Positions 42,927 through 51,998 of a DNA stretch of 64,000 nt are shown piece after piece. Below the pieces are notes generated by a model. It worked only from the letters and a program-made list of their open reading frames with translations, did no database searches and was not told the origin of the DNA. The stretch covers positions 1-64,000 of the forward strand of contig NZ_JABFCL010000006.1 of NCBI RefSeq assembly GCF_017566145.1, read 5' to 3'. The position numbers and the translations under genes are program-made. The stretch comes from Bittarella massiliensis (ex Durand et al. 2017) (lineage in GTDB: Bacteria; Bacillota; Clostridia; Oscillospirales; Ruminococcaceae). Within the stretch, counting starts at the first letter, position 1, and each line of letters begins with the position of its first letter.

Positions 42927-44489
42927 ATGGAGCACTTCGGCTTCTGGTCCCTGCTCCCCCCCATCTTGGCCATTGTCCTGGCCCTCATCACCAAAGAGGT
43001 CATCTCCTCGCTTCTGGTGGGCATTCTCTCCGGGCTGCTCATCTACACCGGCGGCAATCCCCTTCAGGCCCTGGTGGAGCTCTTTTCCCTCATCACCACC
43101 AAAATCGGCGACAACGCCTATATGGTGGTCTTTCTCTCCCTGCTGGGGGCCCTGGTCTGTGTGGTCACCATGTCGGGCGGCTCCCGCTCCTACGGCGACT
43201 GGGCGTCCCGCAAGATCAAAAAGCGTTCCAGCGCCATGCTGGCCACCAGCGGGCTGGGACTGCTCATCTTTATTGACGACTACTTCAACTGTCTCACAGT
43301 GGGCACCGTCATGCGCCCCATCACCGACAAACACCTGATCTCCCGCGCCAAACTGGCTTACGTGATCGACGCCACTGCCGCCCCCATCTGCGCCATCGCC
43401 CCCATCTCCAGCTTTGCGGCCTACGCCATTTCGGTGCTGGCGGACACCGGCGCCACCCAAAACGGGATGACCACCTTTTTGCAGTCGGTCCCCTTTAACC
43501 TCTACGCCATCCTCACCATCATCATGGTCATCGCCCTCTCCCTCTGCCAGCTGGATTTCGGCCCGATGGAGCGGTTTGAGAAGGCTTGTCGGGAGGGCAG
43601 AGGCAAAGGCAGTGGGGCCAAAAACGCCCTCGCTGCCCAGGCGCAGGACGAACTTGACGGGATCGTCCCCTCGGAAAAGGGGCGGATTTGGGATCTGGTT
43701 CTCCCCATTGCCTCCCTCATCCTCTTCACTGTGGCCTCCATGCTCTGGACCGGCGGCTTCGGCACCGTGGTGGAGGGCGAGAAAGTTGGGCTGATGGCAG
43801 CCTTTGCCAACACCGACTCCAACGCCTCCCTCACCTACGGGGCTTTTGGCGCCCTGATTGTGGCCCTGCTCCTCTATCTGCCCCGCCGTCTCATGACCTT
43901 TAAAGAGTTCTTTGGCGGCATCACCACCGGCTTTAAATCCATGCTGGGCGCCATCACCATCATGGTTTTGGCCTGGTCCATCGGCGGCGTCTGCACCGAA
44001 TACCTGCTCACCGGGCAGTACGTGGGCGAACTGGTGCGCACCTCCCAGTTCCCCCTGCAGCTCTTCCCCGCTGTCATCTTCGCGGTGGCGGGCGGCCTCG
44101 CCTTTGCCACCGGCACCTCCTGGGGGACCTTTGCCATGCTCATCCCCATCTCGGTGGAGATCTCCCGCTACTCGGCGCCGGAACTGATCCCCATCATCTT
44201 TGCCGCCATCCTGGCCGGGGCGGTCTACGGCGACCACTGCTCCCCCATCTCCGACACCACCATCCTCTCCTCCGCGGGGGCCGGGTGCAACCACATCGAC
44301 CACGTGTCTACCCAGCTGCCCTACGCCACCCTGGCTGCCGGCTGCTGCTTTGTGGGCTTTATTGTGGCAGGCTTTACCGCCAACGCCCTTCTCACCCTGG
44401 CGGTGGCGGTGGCGCTGCTGCTTCTCTCCCTCCTCTTCCTCCACCGCCGCACCGTGAAAAAGGAGCAGGCTGCAGCTGCCAACCGTTAA
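42927..44489 (+). CDS. NhaC-family Na+/H+ antiporter
   Basis: A 520-residue transporter with about twelve membrane helices. The NhaC-type hallmarks are LGLLIFIDDYFNCLTVGTVMR (split here across the helix), APISSFAAYAIS, FATGTSWGTFAM, YGDHCSPISDTTILSSAG and HVSTQLPYA. It exchanges cytoplasmic Na+ (or an organic ion) for H+; some members carry malate/lactate. ATG 42927 follows AAAGGAGG. The next gene, a small membrane protein, is 75 bases on and ends at a shared terminator. Confidence 0.9.
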   Translation: MEHFGFWSLLPPILAIVLALITKEVISSLLVGILSGLLIYTGGNPLQALVELFSLITTKIGDNAYMVVFLSLLGALVCVVTMSGGSRSYGDWASRKIKKRSSAMLATSGLGLLIFIDDYFNCLTVGTVMRPITDKHLISRAKLAYVIDATAAPICAIAPISSFAAYAISVLADTGATQNGMTTFLQSVPFNLYAILTIIMVIALSLCQLDFGPMERFEKACREGRGKGSGAKNALAAQAQDELDGIVPSEKGRIWDLVLPIASLILFTVASMLWTGGFGTVVEGEKVGLMAAFANTDSNASLTYGAFGALIVALLLYLPRRLMTFKEFFGGITTGFKSMLGAITIMVLAWSIGGVCTEYLLTGQYVGELVRTSQFPLQLFPAVIFAVAGGLAFATGTSWGTFAMLIPISVEISRYSAPELIPIIFAAILAGAVYGDHCSPISDTTILSSAGAGCNHIDHVSTQLPYATLAAGCCFVGFIVAGFTANALLTLAVAVALLLLSLLFLHRRTVKKEQAAAANR

Positions 44490-44564
44490 GGGGCAACCCT
44501 CTCCGGCAAACCCATCTGCCCGTATCGCTCGGGCAGCCACACAACCTTGGAAAGGGGATCTTTT

Positions 44565-44840
44565 ATGGACAACGAATCACTGGTTCGCGCCTCCTACATG
44601 GCGGGACAGACCCTGGTATATGCCCTGCTGATGCTCATTGCGGTCTTTGTCGTCCGCAAGCTCATCAGCAACCACTACAAAAAAAAGCAGCAGCAAAAGG
44701 AGGAATCTAACCGGGCCAACAGCCGCGCCTACGACGGGCCGGCTGAAAAGTTGGAAATCCAACCCCCGGTGTCCCCCGCCGAGCACCTGGAAATTCAGGA
44801 GCCGGAGGGAGACGACACTCCTCCCAAGGGCGGCCAGTAG
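44565..44840 (+). CDS. small single-helix membrane protein
   Basis: A 91-residue protein: one membrane helix (about 9-31, containing TLVYALLMLIAVFVVRKLI), a basic K/Q-rich stretch (HYKKKQQQKEE), then an acidic, Pro-rich tail with a repeated EHLEIQ/EKLEIQ motif. ATG 44565 has GAAAGGGGA upstream. It follows the antiporter and may be an accessory to it, but that is only position. Confidence 0.65.
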   Translation: MDNESLVRASYMAGQTLVYALLMLIAVFVVRKLISNHYKKKQQQKEESNRANSRAYDGPAEKLEIQPPVSPAEHLEIQEPEGDDTPPKGGQ

Positions 44841-44857
44841 ATCCGTCAAATGGAACC

Positions 44858-44904
44858 AAACAGGGCCGGTGGAGCGATCGCTGCTCCACCGGCCCTGTTT
44901 TTGC
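44858..44904 (+). terminator. antiporter operon terminator
   Basis: AAACAGGGCCGGTGGAGC and its exact complement (18 pairs) around a seven-base loop, then TTTTT. Confidence 0.96.
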
Positions 44905-44925
44905 GCCTCCCCCATGTGGGGCAAA

Positions 44926-44957
44926 TGCCAGGGCAAAAACCCTTTCTCGCCCTGGCA
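44926..44957 (-). terminator. hairpin after the EFR1 gene
   Basis: Minus strand: TGCCAGGGC and GCCCTGGCA arms with a 14-base loop, followed by TTTG. Moderate strength. Confidence 0.45.
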
Positions 44958-45014
44958 CAGGCAGGGGGAAGACAACCCCCACAGGCCGTTTCCCCCTTGC
45001 TTATCCGAGTATCC

Positions 45015-45770
45015 TCATCTCGCCTTTTGGGGGCAGGTGTAGCGCGGCAGGCCCCTGCTGTGGCCCCCGTATTCAACGGCCTCTTGGGGGCAGCGGCAGA
45101 TACAGGCCATGCAGTGGGTGCAGCGGTCCCCCCACACGGGTTTCCCATCTGTCAGGCGAACATTGCCGAGGGGGCAGACAGCGGCACATCTGCCGCAGGA
45201 GATGCAGGCGTCGGTGACGCAGAACTTTTTAGCACGGACAAACAGGGGATAAAAGAGAGTGTTGACAAGGCCGCTGTTCACCCGGTCGCCGAAGGAGACA
45301 TCCGGTTCGGGAAAATCCTCTCCGTCCTCGAGGAGGCGCGCCGCCCCCTCGATCTCTCTATCCGCCTTCTCGATCGTCCGCAGCGCCTCCTCCTTGGTGG
45401 GGGTGGTGAACAGGGCGAGGTAATTTTCGGGCATCACGATCCCCATGCACCCGCGGTAGCGCATCCCCTTTTGGGCACAGAGTTCCGCCAGGTAGCGGCC
45501 GGCATTTCCAATGCTGCCGCCGCAGGTCATGGCGAAATACAACTCCTCGCTTCCGGCGAGGCGGGTGCGCTCCAGCCACCCTTGCAGAATGCGCGGGATT
45601 CTCCAGGCGTATGTCGGGGCGACAACCACCCAAGGCCGCTGGGAATACACCTCTGAAAAGTCGCTGTTTTTGATGGCTTCAAAGAGGTTCAAGACCTCGT
45701 CGTCAACCGCCATCCCCAATTTCTGGGCTACATACTCGCTGTTTCCCGTTCCCGAAAAATATAAAATCAC
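45015..45770 (-). CDS. EFR1-type flavodoxin-ferredoxin fusion
   Basis: A 251-residue redox protein. The N-terminal flavodoxin-like domain begins VILYFSGTGNSEYVA (FMN phosphate loop SGTGNS); the C-terminus has two 4Fe-4S clusters, CISCGRCAAVCP and CTHCMACICRCP. This is the EFR1 family ferredoxin layout. GTG 45770 overlaps the ArsR stop as GTGA and follows GGAGGAGG. It probably feeds electrons to the nitroreductase of the same operon; that is inference. Confidence 0.88.
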   Translation of the reverse strand: MILYFSGTGNSEYVAQKLGMAVDDEVLNLFEAIKNSDFSEVYSQRPWVVVAPTYAWRIPRILQGWLERTRLAGSEELYFAMTCGGSIGNAGRYLAELCAQKGMRYRGCMGIVMPENYLALFTTPTKEEALRTIEKADREIEGAARLLEDGEDFPEPDVSFGDRVNSGLVNTLFYPLFVRAKKFCVTDACISCGRCAAVCPLGNVRLTDGKPVWGDRCTHCMACICRCPQEAVEYGGHSRGLPRYTCPQKAR

Positions 45771-46132
45771 TGTTTTTCCTCCTCCGATGGCACACCGATG
45801 TGCTGGATGCTCAAGTAAATGCGGTTCACCAAGTCCACGATCTCCCTCCACCGCGTCTCGTCGGCGCTCAAATAGTAGTAGTGCTTTGTCCCCTCCCGGC
45901 GCATAGCGACGATGCCGGCCTCCCGCAACACCTTCAGGTGGCGGGAGACGGAGGGCCGGGTGAGGTGGGCTTTCTGGGCAATCTCCCCCACCCGAATCCC
46001 GGACAGATCGCTCTCCAACAGCGCGAGCAGAAGAACCTGCCCCGTCTCATCCCCGATTGCCGTAAAGGCGTCTCGGCAGCGCCGAAAGCCGTCGGCAAGC
46101 TGCCGGCGGTTTTCCTCGCACCCTCTTTCCAC
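45767..46132 (-). CDS. ArsR-family regulator
   Basis: A 121-residue winged-helix repressor: VGEIAQKAHLTRPSVSRHL is the recognition helix-turn-helix and REGTKHYYYL the wing. The metal-binding ELCVCDL box of classical ArsR is replaced (IRVGEIAQK), so it likely senses something other than arsenite through that site. GTG 46132 follows GGGGGG. It is between the nitroreductase and EFR1 genes and overlaps the latter. Confidence 0.88.
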   Translation of the reverse strand: MERGCEENRRQLADGFRRCRDAFTAIGDETGQVLLLALLESDLSGIRVGEIAQKAHLTRPSVSRHLKVLREAGIVAMRREGTKHYYYLSADETRWREIVDLVNRIYLSIQHIGVPSEEEKQ

Positions 46133-46144
46133 TCCAAATCCCCC

Positions 46145-46918
46145 CTATAAATAGCGCGCGTCCAGCTCCCGGTGAGGGGTCGACCGCAGAAACTTGACGC
46201 CCGGGTAGCCGAGCACCAACGTCATGGCCACCTGTTTCCCCTTGGGGACGCCGATCGCCTGTTTTATCTTCCGCGAGGCGCGGGCGGCCATAGTGAAGAA
46301 GCCGCTGTACAGCACGCCCAAGCCGTTTGCCTCTGCGACAAACTCCATATTCTGTGCTGCGAGGACGCCATTTGTCCGGTTTTCCGCCAAGACGGCGATG
46401 GCAATCGGGGCGCGAAAGAAGAAAAAGTGATCGTCTATTCGGCTGTTTCTCGCCAGCGGGCTAAACCGGCCTACAATCGGCCGCACCGCCCTGAACAGCT
46501 TGAGCGCCATCCCCTCCACGCGGTCTCTCTCCCTGTCGAGCACGACGAAGGAGAGGTCCTGTGCATTCTTTGCCGTGTGGGTGAGTCGGCCCGCCTCTAA
46601 AACCTGCTCCAACACCTCCCGTGGGACTGCCCTCTGCTGGAAGGTGCGGATGCTCCTGCGAAAGCGGATCACGTCCAAAACGGCGTCGGGGCAGAGGCGG
46701 ACATCCCCCTTTTTCTCGACCTGCCCATCCCCGCAGCCCGCCATGGAAATGGCCTTTTGCGGGCAGACTGCCAAGCACTGCCCACAGAAGATGCAGGCAT
46801 CCCCTATTGTGCCCGCTTTTTGACCGCTGACGGCAATGTTGTGCGCGACACAGACCCGGCTGCACAGACCGCAGCCGACGCAGCGAGACCTGTCAATGAT
46901 CACCTGGCGCTGTTTCAT
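46145..46918 (-). CDS. ferredoxin-nitroreductase fusion
   Basis: A 257-residue enzyme. N-terminal ferredoxin with CVGCGLCSRVC and CIFCGQCLAVCP (two 4Fe-4S clusters), then a nitroreductase domain with RRSIRTFQQRAVP (FMN contact), AKNAQDLSFVV and GLGVLYSGFF. It should reduce nitro compounds, quinones or flavins with electrons from ferredoxin-type donors. Start ATG 46918; an in-frame TTG at 46939 is possible. First gene of the nitroreductase-arsR-EFR1 operon. Confidence 0.88.
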   Translation of the reverse strand: MKQRQVIIDRSRCVGCGLCSRVCVAHNIAVSGQKAGTIGDACIFCGQCLAVCPQKAISMAGCGDGQVEKKGDVRLCPDAVLDVIRFRRSIRTFQQRAVPREVLEQVLEAGRLTHTAKNAQDLSFVVLDRERDRVEGMALKLFRAVRPIVGRFSPLARNSRIDDHFFFFRAPIAIAVLAENRTNGVLAAQNMEFVAEANGLGVLYSGFFTMAARASRKIKQAIGVPKGKQVAMTLVLGYPGVKFLRSTPHRELDARYL

Positions 46919-46951
46919 CTCTCCCCACCCTTTCGTCAATCTTCACTCACT

Positions 46952-46980
46952 GTTATAGCAGAGAAGCGGAGACAAAACAA
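46952..46980 (-). promoter_or_regulatory. promoter of the nitroreductase operon
   Basis: Minus strand: TTGTTT (complement of 46975-46980), 17-base spacer, TATAAC (complement of 46952-46957). The remaining DNA to 47179 shows nothing else clear. Confidence 0.7.
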
Positions 46981-47179
46981 CATCGGTAAAGAAATCGGTT
47001 CCCATCCGGCTCAAAGCGGCCTTCTCTCGTCCGACGCAGGCGGAACGCCACCACGGGAACACGCAGAGAAGCCGCCCAGACGACAAATGGGGCGGGACAC
47101 AGCTCCTTGGCCGCGTCGCCGCCCCACCTCTATTTCCGACGCCCACCCCTCGTCCGGGGGCGGCTTTTCTATTTTGGGG

Positions 47180-47953
47180 TCATCCCTCTATTGCGGGGCA
47201 GTAATCCGGGTCCCGCCGCTTGAGGATAAAGTCGGCCAGAATCAATTGGGCCATCCCCATATAGCTGTTGACATAGGCCAGATAGAGGGAGCAGGCCAGC
47301 CGCACCCCGATCGCCGCCCACAGCCCATAGCTCTCCGCCGCCATCCCCGCCAGTTCCGGCGGTACAATCCAGAGGATAAAGGAGAGGATGAGGACGATCA
47401 CCTGCGCAAAGTTGTGGCGCATGGCCTTGCAGGAGGCCGCCACCGACTGCAGGGGATTGCGCCGGGGCGACAGGGCCTGGCAGTACTTGGCCAGGAGGAC
47501 GAAGAGGGAAAAGCCCACGGCCAGCAGGGAGAAGATCGTCAGCACCAGACCGGTGCCCAGCCCCCCCGTTCCCCGGGCGATCATCAGCCCGTCGGCCCGG
47601 CTCAGAAGGGCCGAAAAAAAGCTCATCAACACATCGGTGCAGAGGCCCAAAACCAGCGCCCGCCAGAGGCGGCCAGGGGCTGTGTAAAACCAAAATAAGT
47701 CGGCCAAACGGGCTCGCTCCTCCTCCCGCACCCGCCAGAGGGCGCGCACAAATCCCAGTGAGAGGGGGAAGAGCAGCAGCTTCACCGCCGGCGCCACCAG
47801 GGTCAGCCCCAGGGTCAGCGCCTCCCCCTGGGGGAGAAAATAGCCCACCACCCCCCCTGCCGTCACCAGGAAGGAGTAGATCAGCGCCACCAGATAGAGG
47901 CCCTTTTGGCCCCGGCAGAGCTCCCTTGCCTGCCGCTTGATCTCCTGTGTCAA
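47180..47953 (-). CDS. polytopic membrane protein (DUF975-like)
   Basis: A 257-residue protein with about six membrane helices, a charged loop RVREEERARLADLFWFY after helix 2 and PRRNPLQSVAASCKAMRHNF before helix 5. The layout recalls DUF975 proteins of Firmicutes, without certainty. TTG 47953 follows GGGGAGGGG; the frame before it lacks a site. Monocistronic, own promoter. Confidence 0.72.
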   Translation of the reverse strand: MTQEIKRQARELCRGQKGLYLVALIYSFLVTAGGVVGYFLPQGEALTLGLTLVAPAVKLLLFPLSLGFVRALWRVREEERARLADLFWFYTAPGRLWRALVLGLCTDVLMSFFSALLSRADGLMIARGTGGLGTGLVLTIFSLLAVGFSLFVLLAKYCQALSPRRNPLQSVAASCKAMRHNFAQVIVLILSFILWIVPPELAGMAAESYGLWAAIGVRLACSLYLAYVNSYMGMAQLILADFILKRRDPDYCPAIEG

Positions 47954-48000
47954 AACAGACCCCTCCCCAACGCCGCGGCTGCGGCTGCAATGTCGTGAAA

Positions 48001-48029
48001 AGTATAGCACATCCGCCCGACTCGGGCAA
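48001..48029 (-). promoter_or_regulatory. promoter of the DUF975-like gene
   Basis: Minus strand: TTGCCC (complement of 48024-48029), 17-base spacer, TATACT (complement of 48001-48006). Confidence 0.8.
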
Positions 48030-48050
48030 GGTCCCGCCCCAGACAGAGAA

Positions 48051-48081
48051 GGGCGGGCGGCGCGATGTGCGCCGCCCGCCC
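48051..48081 (-). terminator. hairpin after the EEP gene
   Basis: GGGCGGGCGGCGC and its complement (13 pairs), five-base loop; on the minus strand TTCT follows. Confidence 0.7.
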
Positions 48082-48101
48082 GGGCAGTTCACAGTCTTTT
48101 G

Positions 48102-48938
48102 TCAGTCGGCGGCCTGGGACTCGGCTTCCTGGGTGCGCAGCCGCAGGGTACAGATGACCGGGTAGTGGTCAGATGGGTAGAAACCGTCCTCGCTGCGCTT
48201 GTCCAGCTGCACGTCCAGCACCTCAAACTCCTCGGTGACGAAGATGTAGTCCAGCCGCCGGGTGGTGTTGTCCTTCCCCTTGAAATAGTGGAAGGTGTTG
48301 ACCCCCTGTCCCCCGTTTTGCAGGGCGGTAAAGACGTCCTGAAAGTGAGGGCCGTTTTTCAGCGACCGCTCCTGAATCCGCCGCACCGATCCCGAGTGGG
48401 GCCCGGCGTTCAGGTCCCCCATCAGGATGGTGGGCAGAGGGTCGACCCGCTGATACTCGGCAATGCGGTCGAAGATGACCTTGACTTCCAGGTTGCGGGC
48501 CACCGGCAGCAGGTGGTCAAAGTGGGTGTTGAAGACCCGGATGCGCTGGCGCACCTTCTTCAAATAGACCTCCACCACCGTGCAGATGCGGGGGAAGATG
48601 GCAAAGGCGTAGCGGCTGCCGATCTTGGCCGGGCTCTTGGAGAGCCAGAAGGTGTCGTGGAAGAGGACGTCCACATCCTCGTTCTTGACGATGATGTCCG
48701 AGTGCTCGTCCCCCAAGTTGCGCTTGCGGCCCCAGCCGAAGAGGCTGTATCCCTCCAGCAGGGAGGCGATATCCTGGCGCATCACCGGCATCAGCTCCTG
48801 CACCCCCACCACGCTGGCCCCCGAATCGCGAATGACGCCGGCTGCCAACTCCCGGCGGTTTTCCCATATTTTTTTGCGGGCAAATCGGCTGTCCCGCTTG
48901 AGATTAAAGGTGATGACTTTCAGCACCTGTTCACTCAC
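48102..48938 (-). CDS. endonuclease/exonuclease/phosphatase family protein
   Basis: A 278-residue member of the EEP superfamily (DNase I / phosphodiesterase fold). Motifs: VITFNLKRD, VGVQELMP (metal Glu), VFNTHFDH, ILMGDLNAGPHS, RRLDYIFV and the final SDHYPVICTL (catalytic His). No signal peptide, so cytoplasmic. Starts at GTG 48938 behind GGAGGGA. Whether it acts on sugar phosphates, lipids or nucleic acid cannot be told. Confidence 0.9.
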   Translation of the reverse strand: MSEQVLKVITFNLKRDSRFARKKIWENRRELAAGVIRDSGASVVGVQELMPVMRQDIASLLEGYSLFGWGRKRNLGDEHSDIIVKNEDVDVLFHDTFWLSKSPAKIGSRYAFAIFPRICTVVEVYLKKVRQRIRVFNTHFDHLLPVARNLEVKVIFDRIAEYQRVDPLPTILMGDLNAGPHSGSVRRIQERSLKNGPHFQDVFTALQNGGQGVNTFHYFKGKDNTTRRLDYIFVTEEFEVLDVQLDKRSEDGFYPSDHYPVICTLRLRTQEAESQAAD

Positions 48939-49138
48939 GGCTATCCCTCCAACTTACCCTTTCAGTATACCACAATCGCCGCAAAAGGGAACCTGCTCCC
49001 AGGGGACTGGAGGAATTTTCAGCGCTTTGAAAGGATTTTGCAAGTTTTTTGGGCGCTCCTCCCCCTCCCTGCGCCGCCTGGGAAGGGGCGCAGAAAAGGG
49101 AGGCCGGCCGACGGCCGCCCTCCCCTTTGGAAAGAATG

Positions 49139-50386
49139 CTATTTTTCATATCGCTTGCGGCGGTTTTTGATGCTTCGCCGCACATTGATGAAGAGGGAGA
49201 CGGCAACGGCCCCCGCCACAAAGACGGGAATGATCCAGCGGTTGACGTTCTGATCGTCACTGAGCACCTCGATCCAGAGCTGCTGCATGTACTCGTTGGT
49301 CTCGTCGTCCAGATTGAGGAAGGTCTCGGCGCTCTCCAGCACCTTGTCCCCGGGGTAGAGAACCGGGTCGGCCTTCTCCTCCTCGTCCATCAGTTCCAGC
49401 GCCCCGGTGTTGGGGGAGGAGTAGCCGATGGTCTCGAAGTTCTCGTAGGCCACGGCTGGGTCGTTGAGGAAGTTGATGAAGAGCTCTGCCGCCTCCTGGT
49501 TGTTGCAGTCTTTGGGCACACAGGCCGCGTCCACAAAGCGGTTGGTCCCCTCCTCAGGGAAGGCGAAGGCGATGTCCGGGTTGTCCGCCTTGATGAGGGC
49601 GTAGTCCCCCGCGTAGTAGGGGGCGATGGCCGCCTCCCCCGCGCCCAGCTTGTCAAAAATCTCGTCCATGACGTAGGCCTGCACCAGGGGCTTTTGCTCC
49701 TTGAGGAGATCGGCCGCCTCTTTGAGCTGGTCCTTGTCGGTGGTGTTCATCGAATACCCCAACTTCTTCAGGGCGATGCCGAAGGCGTCGCGGGAGTTGT
49801 TGAACATCAAGATCTGACCGGCGTAGTCCATATCCCAGAGGATGTCCCAGCTGTTCACCTCTTTTTCCACCATGGCGGTGTTGTAGAGGATGCCCACCGT
49901 CCCCCAGGTGTAGGCCACCGAGTACTTCCCCTCGGGGTCGTACTCGAGATTTTTAAAGTTGTCGTCCACATAGCGCTCGTAGTTGGGGATGTTTTTAAAA
50001 TTCAGTTCGGCCAGCATCCCCTCCTCGATGAGCTTGCCCACCATGTAGTCGGAGGGGAAGATCACGTCGTACTTGGAGGCGCCGCTCTTGAGCTTGGCGT
50101 ACATCTCCTCGTTGGTGGCGAAGTTGGTGTAGTTGACCTTGATGCCGGTGAGCTTTTCAAACTCCTTGCAGACGTTCATGGACTCGTCCTCGCCCTCGGC
50201 GATGTAGAGCCCCCAGTTGTAGACGTTGATGGAGACGTTTTGCCCCCGAAATTTTTGGTAGTCCACCCCGGTGGTGTCAAACTCGTAACCGTCCTCCTCG
50301 GCCAGGGCCGGACAGGCGGCGCAGAGGAGGAGCGCCAGACAGAGCAGCAGGGAGAACACCCGCTTGAAAAGGCGATTTTTTTTCAT
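49139..50386 (-). CDS. potD: spermidine/putrescine-binding protein PotD with C-terminal membrane helix
   Basis: A 415-residue binding protein. Signal peptide (about 1-29: hydrophobic LLLCLALLLCAACPALA, cleavable after ALA or lipidated at C23/C24), then NVSINVYNWGLYI, KVNYTNFATNEEMYAKL, YDVIFPSDYMVGKLI and the polyamine-site region CVPKDCNNQEAAELFINFL. Unusually the protein does not stop after the binding lobe: a hydrophobic helix (about 382-398, WIIPVFVAGAVAVSLFI) and a basic tail RRSIKNRRKRYEK follow, as a membrane anchor. ATGA-type overlap with potC. Confidence 0.93.
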   Translation of the reverse strand: MKKNRLFKRVFSLLLCLALLLCAACPALAEEDGYEFDTTGVDYQKFRGQNVSINVYNWGLYIAEGEDESMNVCKEFEKLTGIKVNYTNFATNEEMYAKLKSGASKYDVIFPSDYMVGKLIEEGMLAELNFKNIPNYERYVDDNFKNLEYDPEGKYSVAYTWGTVGILYNTAMVEKEVNSWDILWDMDYAGQILMFNNSRDAFGIALKKLGYSMNTTDKDQLKEAADLLKEQKPLVQAYVMDEIFDKLGAGEAAIAPYYAGDYALIKADNPDIAFAFPEEGTNRFVDAACVPKDCNNQEAAELFINFLNDPAVAYENFETIGYSSPNTGALELMDEEEKADPVLYPGDKVLESAETFLNLDDETNEYMQQLWIEVLSDDQNVNRWIIPVFVAGAVAVSLFINVRRSIKNRRKRYEK

Positions 50387-51189
50387 CTTCCCGCCCTCCC
50401 CTTGTTGCGATCCCGCCGCGCAGAAACCAGGTTGTAGACCATCAGAAGGGAGAGGATGACCGCGAACATCACCGCCGAGAGGGCGTTGATCTCAGGGCTG
50501 ACCTTTTTGCGGGTCATGGAGTAGATGGCCAGAGGCAGGGTCTGGGCGGTGGGGCCGGCCACAAAGTGGCTGATGATAAAGTCGTCGAAGGAGTAGGTCA
50601 GGGCCATCAAAAAGCCGGACATGATCCCCGGCATGATCTCGGGGATCACCACCTTGAAGAAGGCCTGCACTGGGTTGCAGCCCAGGTCGCGGGCCGCCTC
50701 CACCTGGTGGGCGTCCATCTGGCGCAGTTTGGGCATGACGTTGAGGATCACATAGGGCACATCAAAGGTGATGTGGGCGATGATCAGAGTGGTGAGCCCA
50801 AACTGAAAGCGCAGAAAGACAAAGAGGAGCATCAGCGAGACGCCGATGACGATCTCCGGGTTGATGACCGGCAGATAGGTGAAATTCATCACCAAGCTGC
50901 GCATCCTGCGGCTCATGGCGTTGATGCCCACCGCCGCCAGGGTGCCGATGGCGGTGGCCGCCACCGAGGCGATGACCGCCACGATCAGGGAGTTGAAGAG
51001 GGCAGACATGATGGCCTCGTTGTGAAAGAGCTTGGCATACCAGTCAAAGGTGAAGCCGGAGAAGACCGCCCGGCTCTTGGACTCGTTGAAGGAGTAGACG
51101 ATGAGCACCGCGATGGGCAGGTAGAGAAAGGCGTAGACCAGCACCATATAGAACTTGGCGCCAAAGGACATTTTCTTTTTGTTGTTCAC
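50383..51189 (-). CDS. potC: spermidine/putrescine permease PotC
   Basis: A 268-residue ABC permease with six membrane helices and the coupling loop MDAHQVEAARDLGCNPVQAF (split into EAA motif EAARDLG). Typical VYSFNESK after the first helix. Starts at GTG 51189, overlapping the potB stop as GTGA. Pairs with PotB in the membrane. Confidence 0.94.
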   Translation of the reverse strand: MNNKKKMSFGAKFYMVLVYAFLYLPIAVLIVYSFNESKSRAVFSGFTFDWYAKLFHNEAIMSALFNSLIVAVIASVAATAIGTLAAVGINAMSRRMRSLVMNFTYLPVINPEIVIGVSLMLLFVFLRFQFGLTTLIIAHITFDVPYVILNVMPKLRQMDAHQVEAARDLGCNPVQAFFKVVIPEIMPGIMSGFLMALTYSFDDFIISHFVAGPTAQTLPLAIYSMTRKKVSPEINALSAVMFAVILSLLMVYNLVSARRDRNKGRAGR

Positions 51190-51998
51190 GAGTAGATGCC
51201 CTCCTTTCCAGAACTGTCGAACTGGTTAAAGAGGCTCATGCACAGCAGCACGATCACCATCAGCACCAGCGAGATGGCAGAGCCCATGTGGGGGTTGTAG
51301 CTGGCGCCGATGAACTGCAACTCGATGATGTCGCCGATGAGGCTGTTGCCGCCGCCCCCCAGCATCCGGGAGATGATAAAGGTGGAGATGGCCGGCACAA
51401 ATACCATGGTGACGCCGGTCATCACCCCGGGCAGGCTCAGGGGAAAGACCACCCGGCGAAAACTCTGCAACCAGTTGGCCCCCAGGTCCTGGGCCGCCTC
51501 CAGGGTGGTGTTTTCGATTTTGACCATGATGGAGTGCAGCGGCAGGATCATAAAGGGCAGGTAGTTGTAGACCATCCCCAGCACCACCGCGCCGGAGGTG
51601 TTGATCATCTGCACCGGTCCCAGGCCGAGAAAGCCCAGGAACTTGTTGATGAGACCGCCGTTTTCCAGCAGGGTCATCCAGGCGTAGGTGCGCAACAGGA
51701 AGTTCATCCACATGGGCAGCATCACCAGCATGATGAAGGTCCGCTGGACCGAGGCCCGGGTGCGGGAGAGGAAGAAGGCCAGGGGGTAGGCGATCAGCAG
51801 GCAGATGACCGTGGCCACTGCCGCCAGCCAGATGGAGCGCAGCAGCACCCCGGTGTACTGGCCCACCTGGGAGATGTTTTCAATGGTAAAGGTCCCGTCC
51901 TGGGTGGTGAAGGCAAAGTAGAGCACCAGCCCCACCGGGACGACGATGAAGACCGCCATCCAAATCAGGTACGGGAGGGAGGGCAGCTTTGACTTCAT
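51186..51998 (-). CDS. potB: spermidine/putrescine permease PotB
   Basis: A 270-residue ABC permease with six helices; [20 protein letters not shown] is the coupling loop that docks on PotA, and [16 protein letters not shown] is typical of PotB. ATG 51998 overlaps the potA stop as ATGA. All four pot genes are thus translationally coupled. Confidence 0.94.
   Translation of the reverse strand: MKSKLPSLPYLIWMAVFIVVPVGLVLYFAFTTQDGTFTIENISQVGQYTGVLLRSIWLAAVATVICLLIAYPLAFFLSRTRASVQRTFIMLVMLPMWMNFLLRTYAWMTLLENGGLINKFLGFLGLGPVQMINTSGAVVLGMVYNYLPFMILPLHSIMVKIENTTLEAAQDLGANWLQSFRRVVFPLSLPGVMTGVTMVFVPAISTFIISRMLGGGGNSLIGDIIELQFIGASYNPHMGSAISLVLMVIVLLCMSLFNQFDSSGKEGIYS

Noticed and set aside
42780..44540. 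A 586-codon open frame on the minus strand
   Set aside because: Opposite the NhaC antiporter gene; translation is hydrophilic Gly/His/Glu-rich shadow with no domain.
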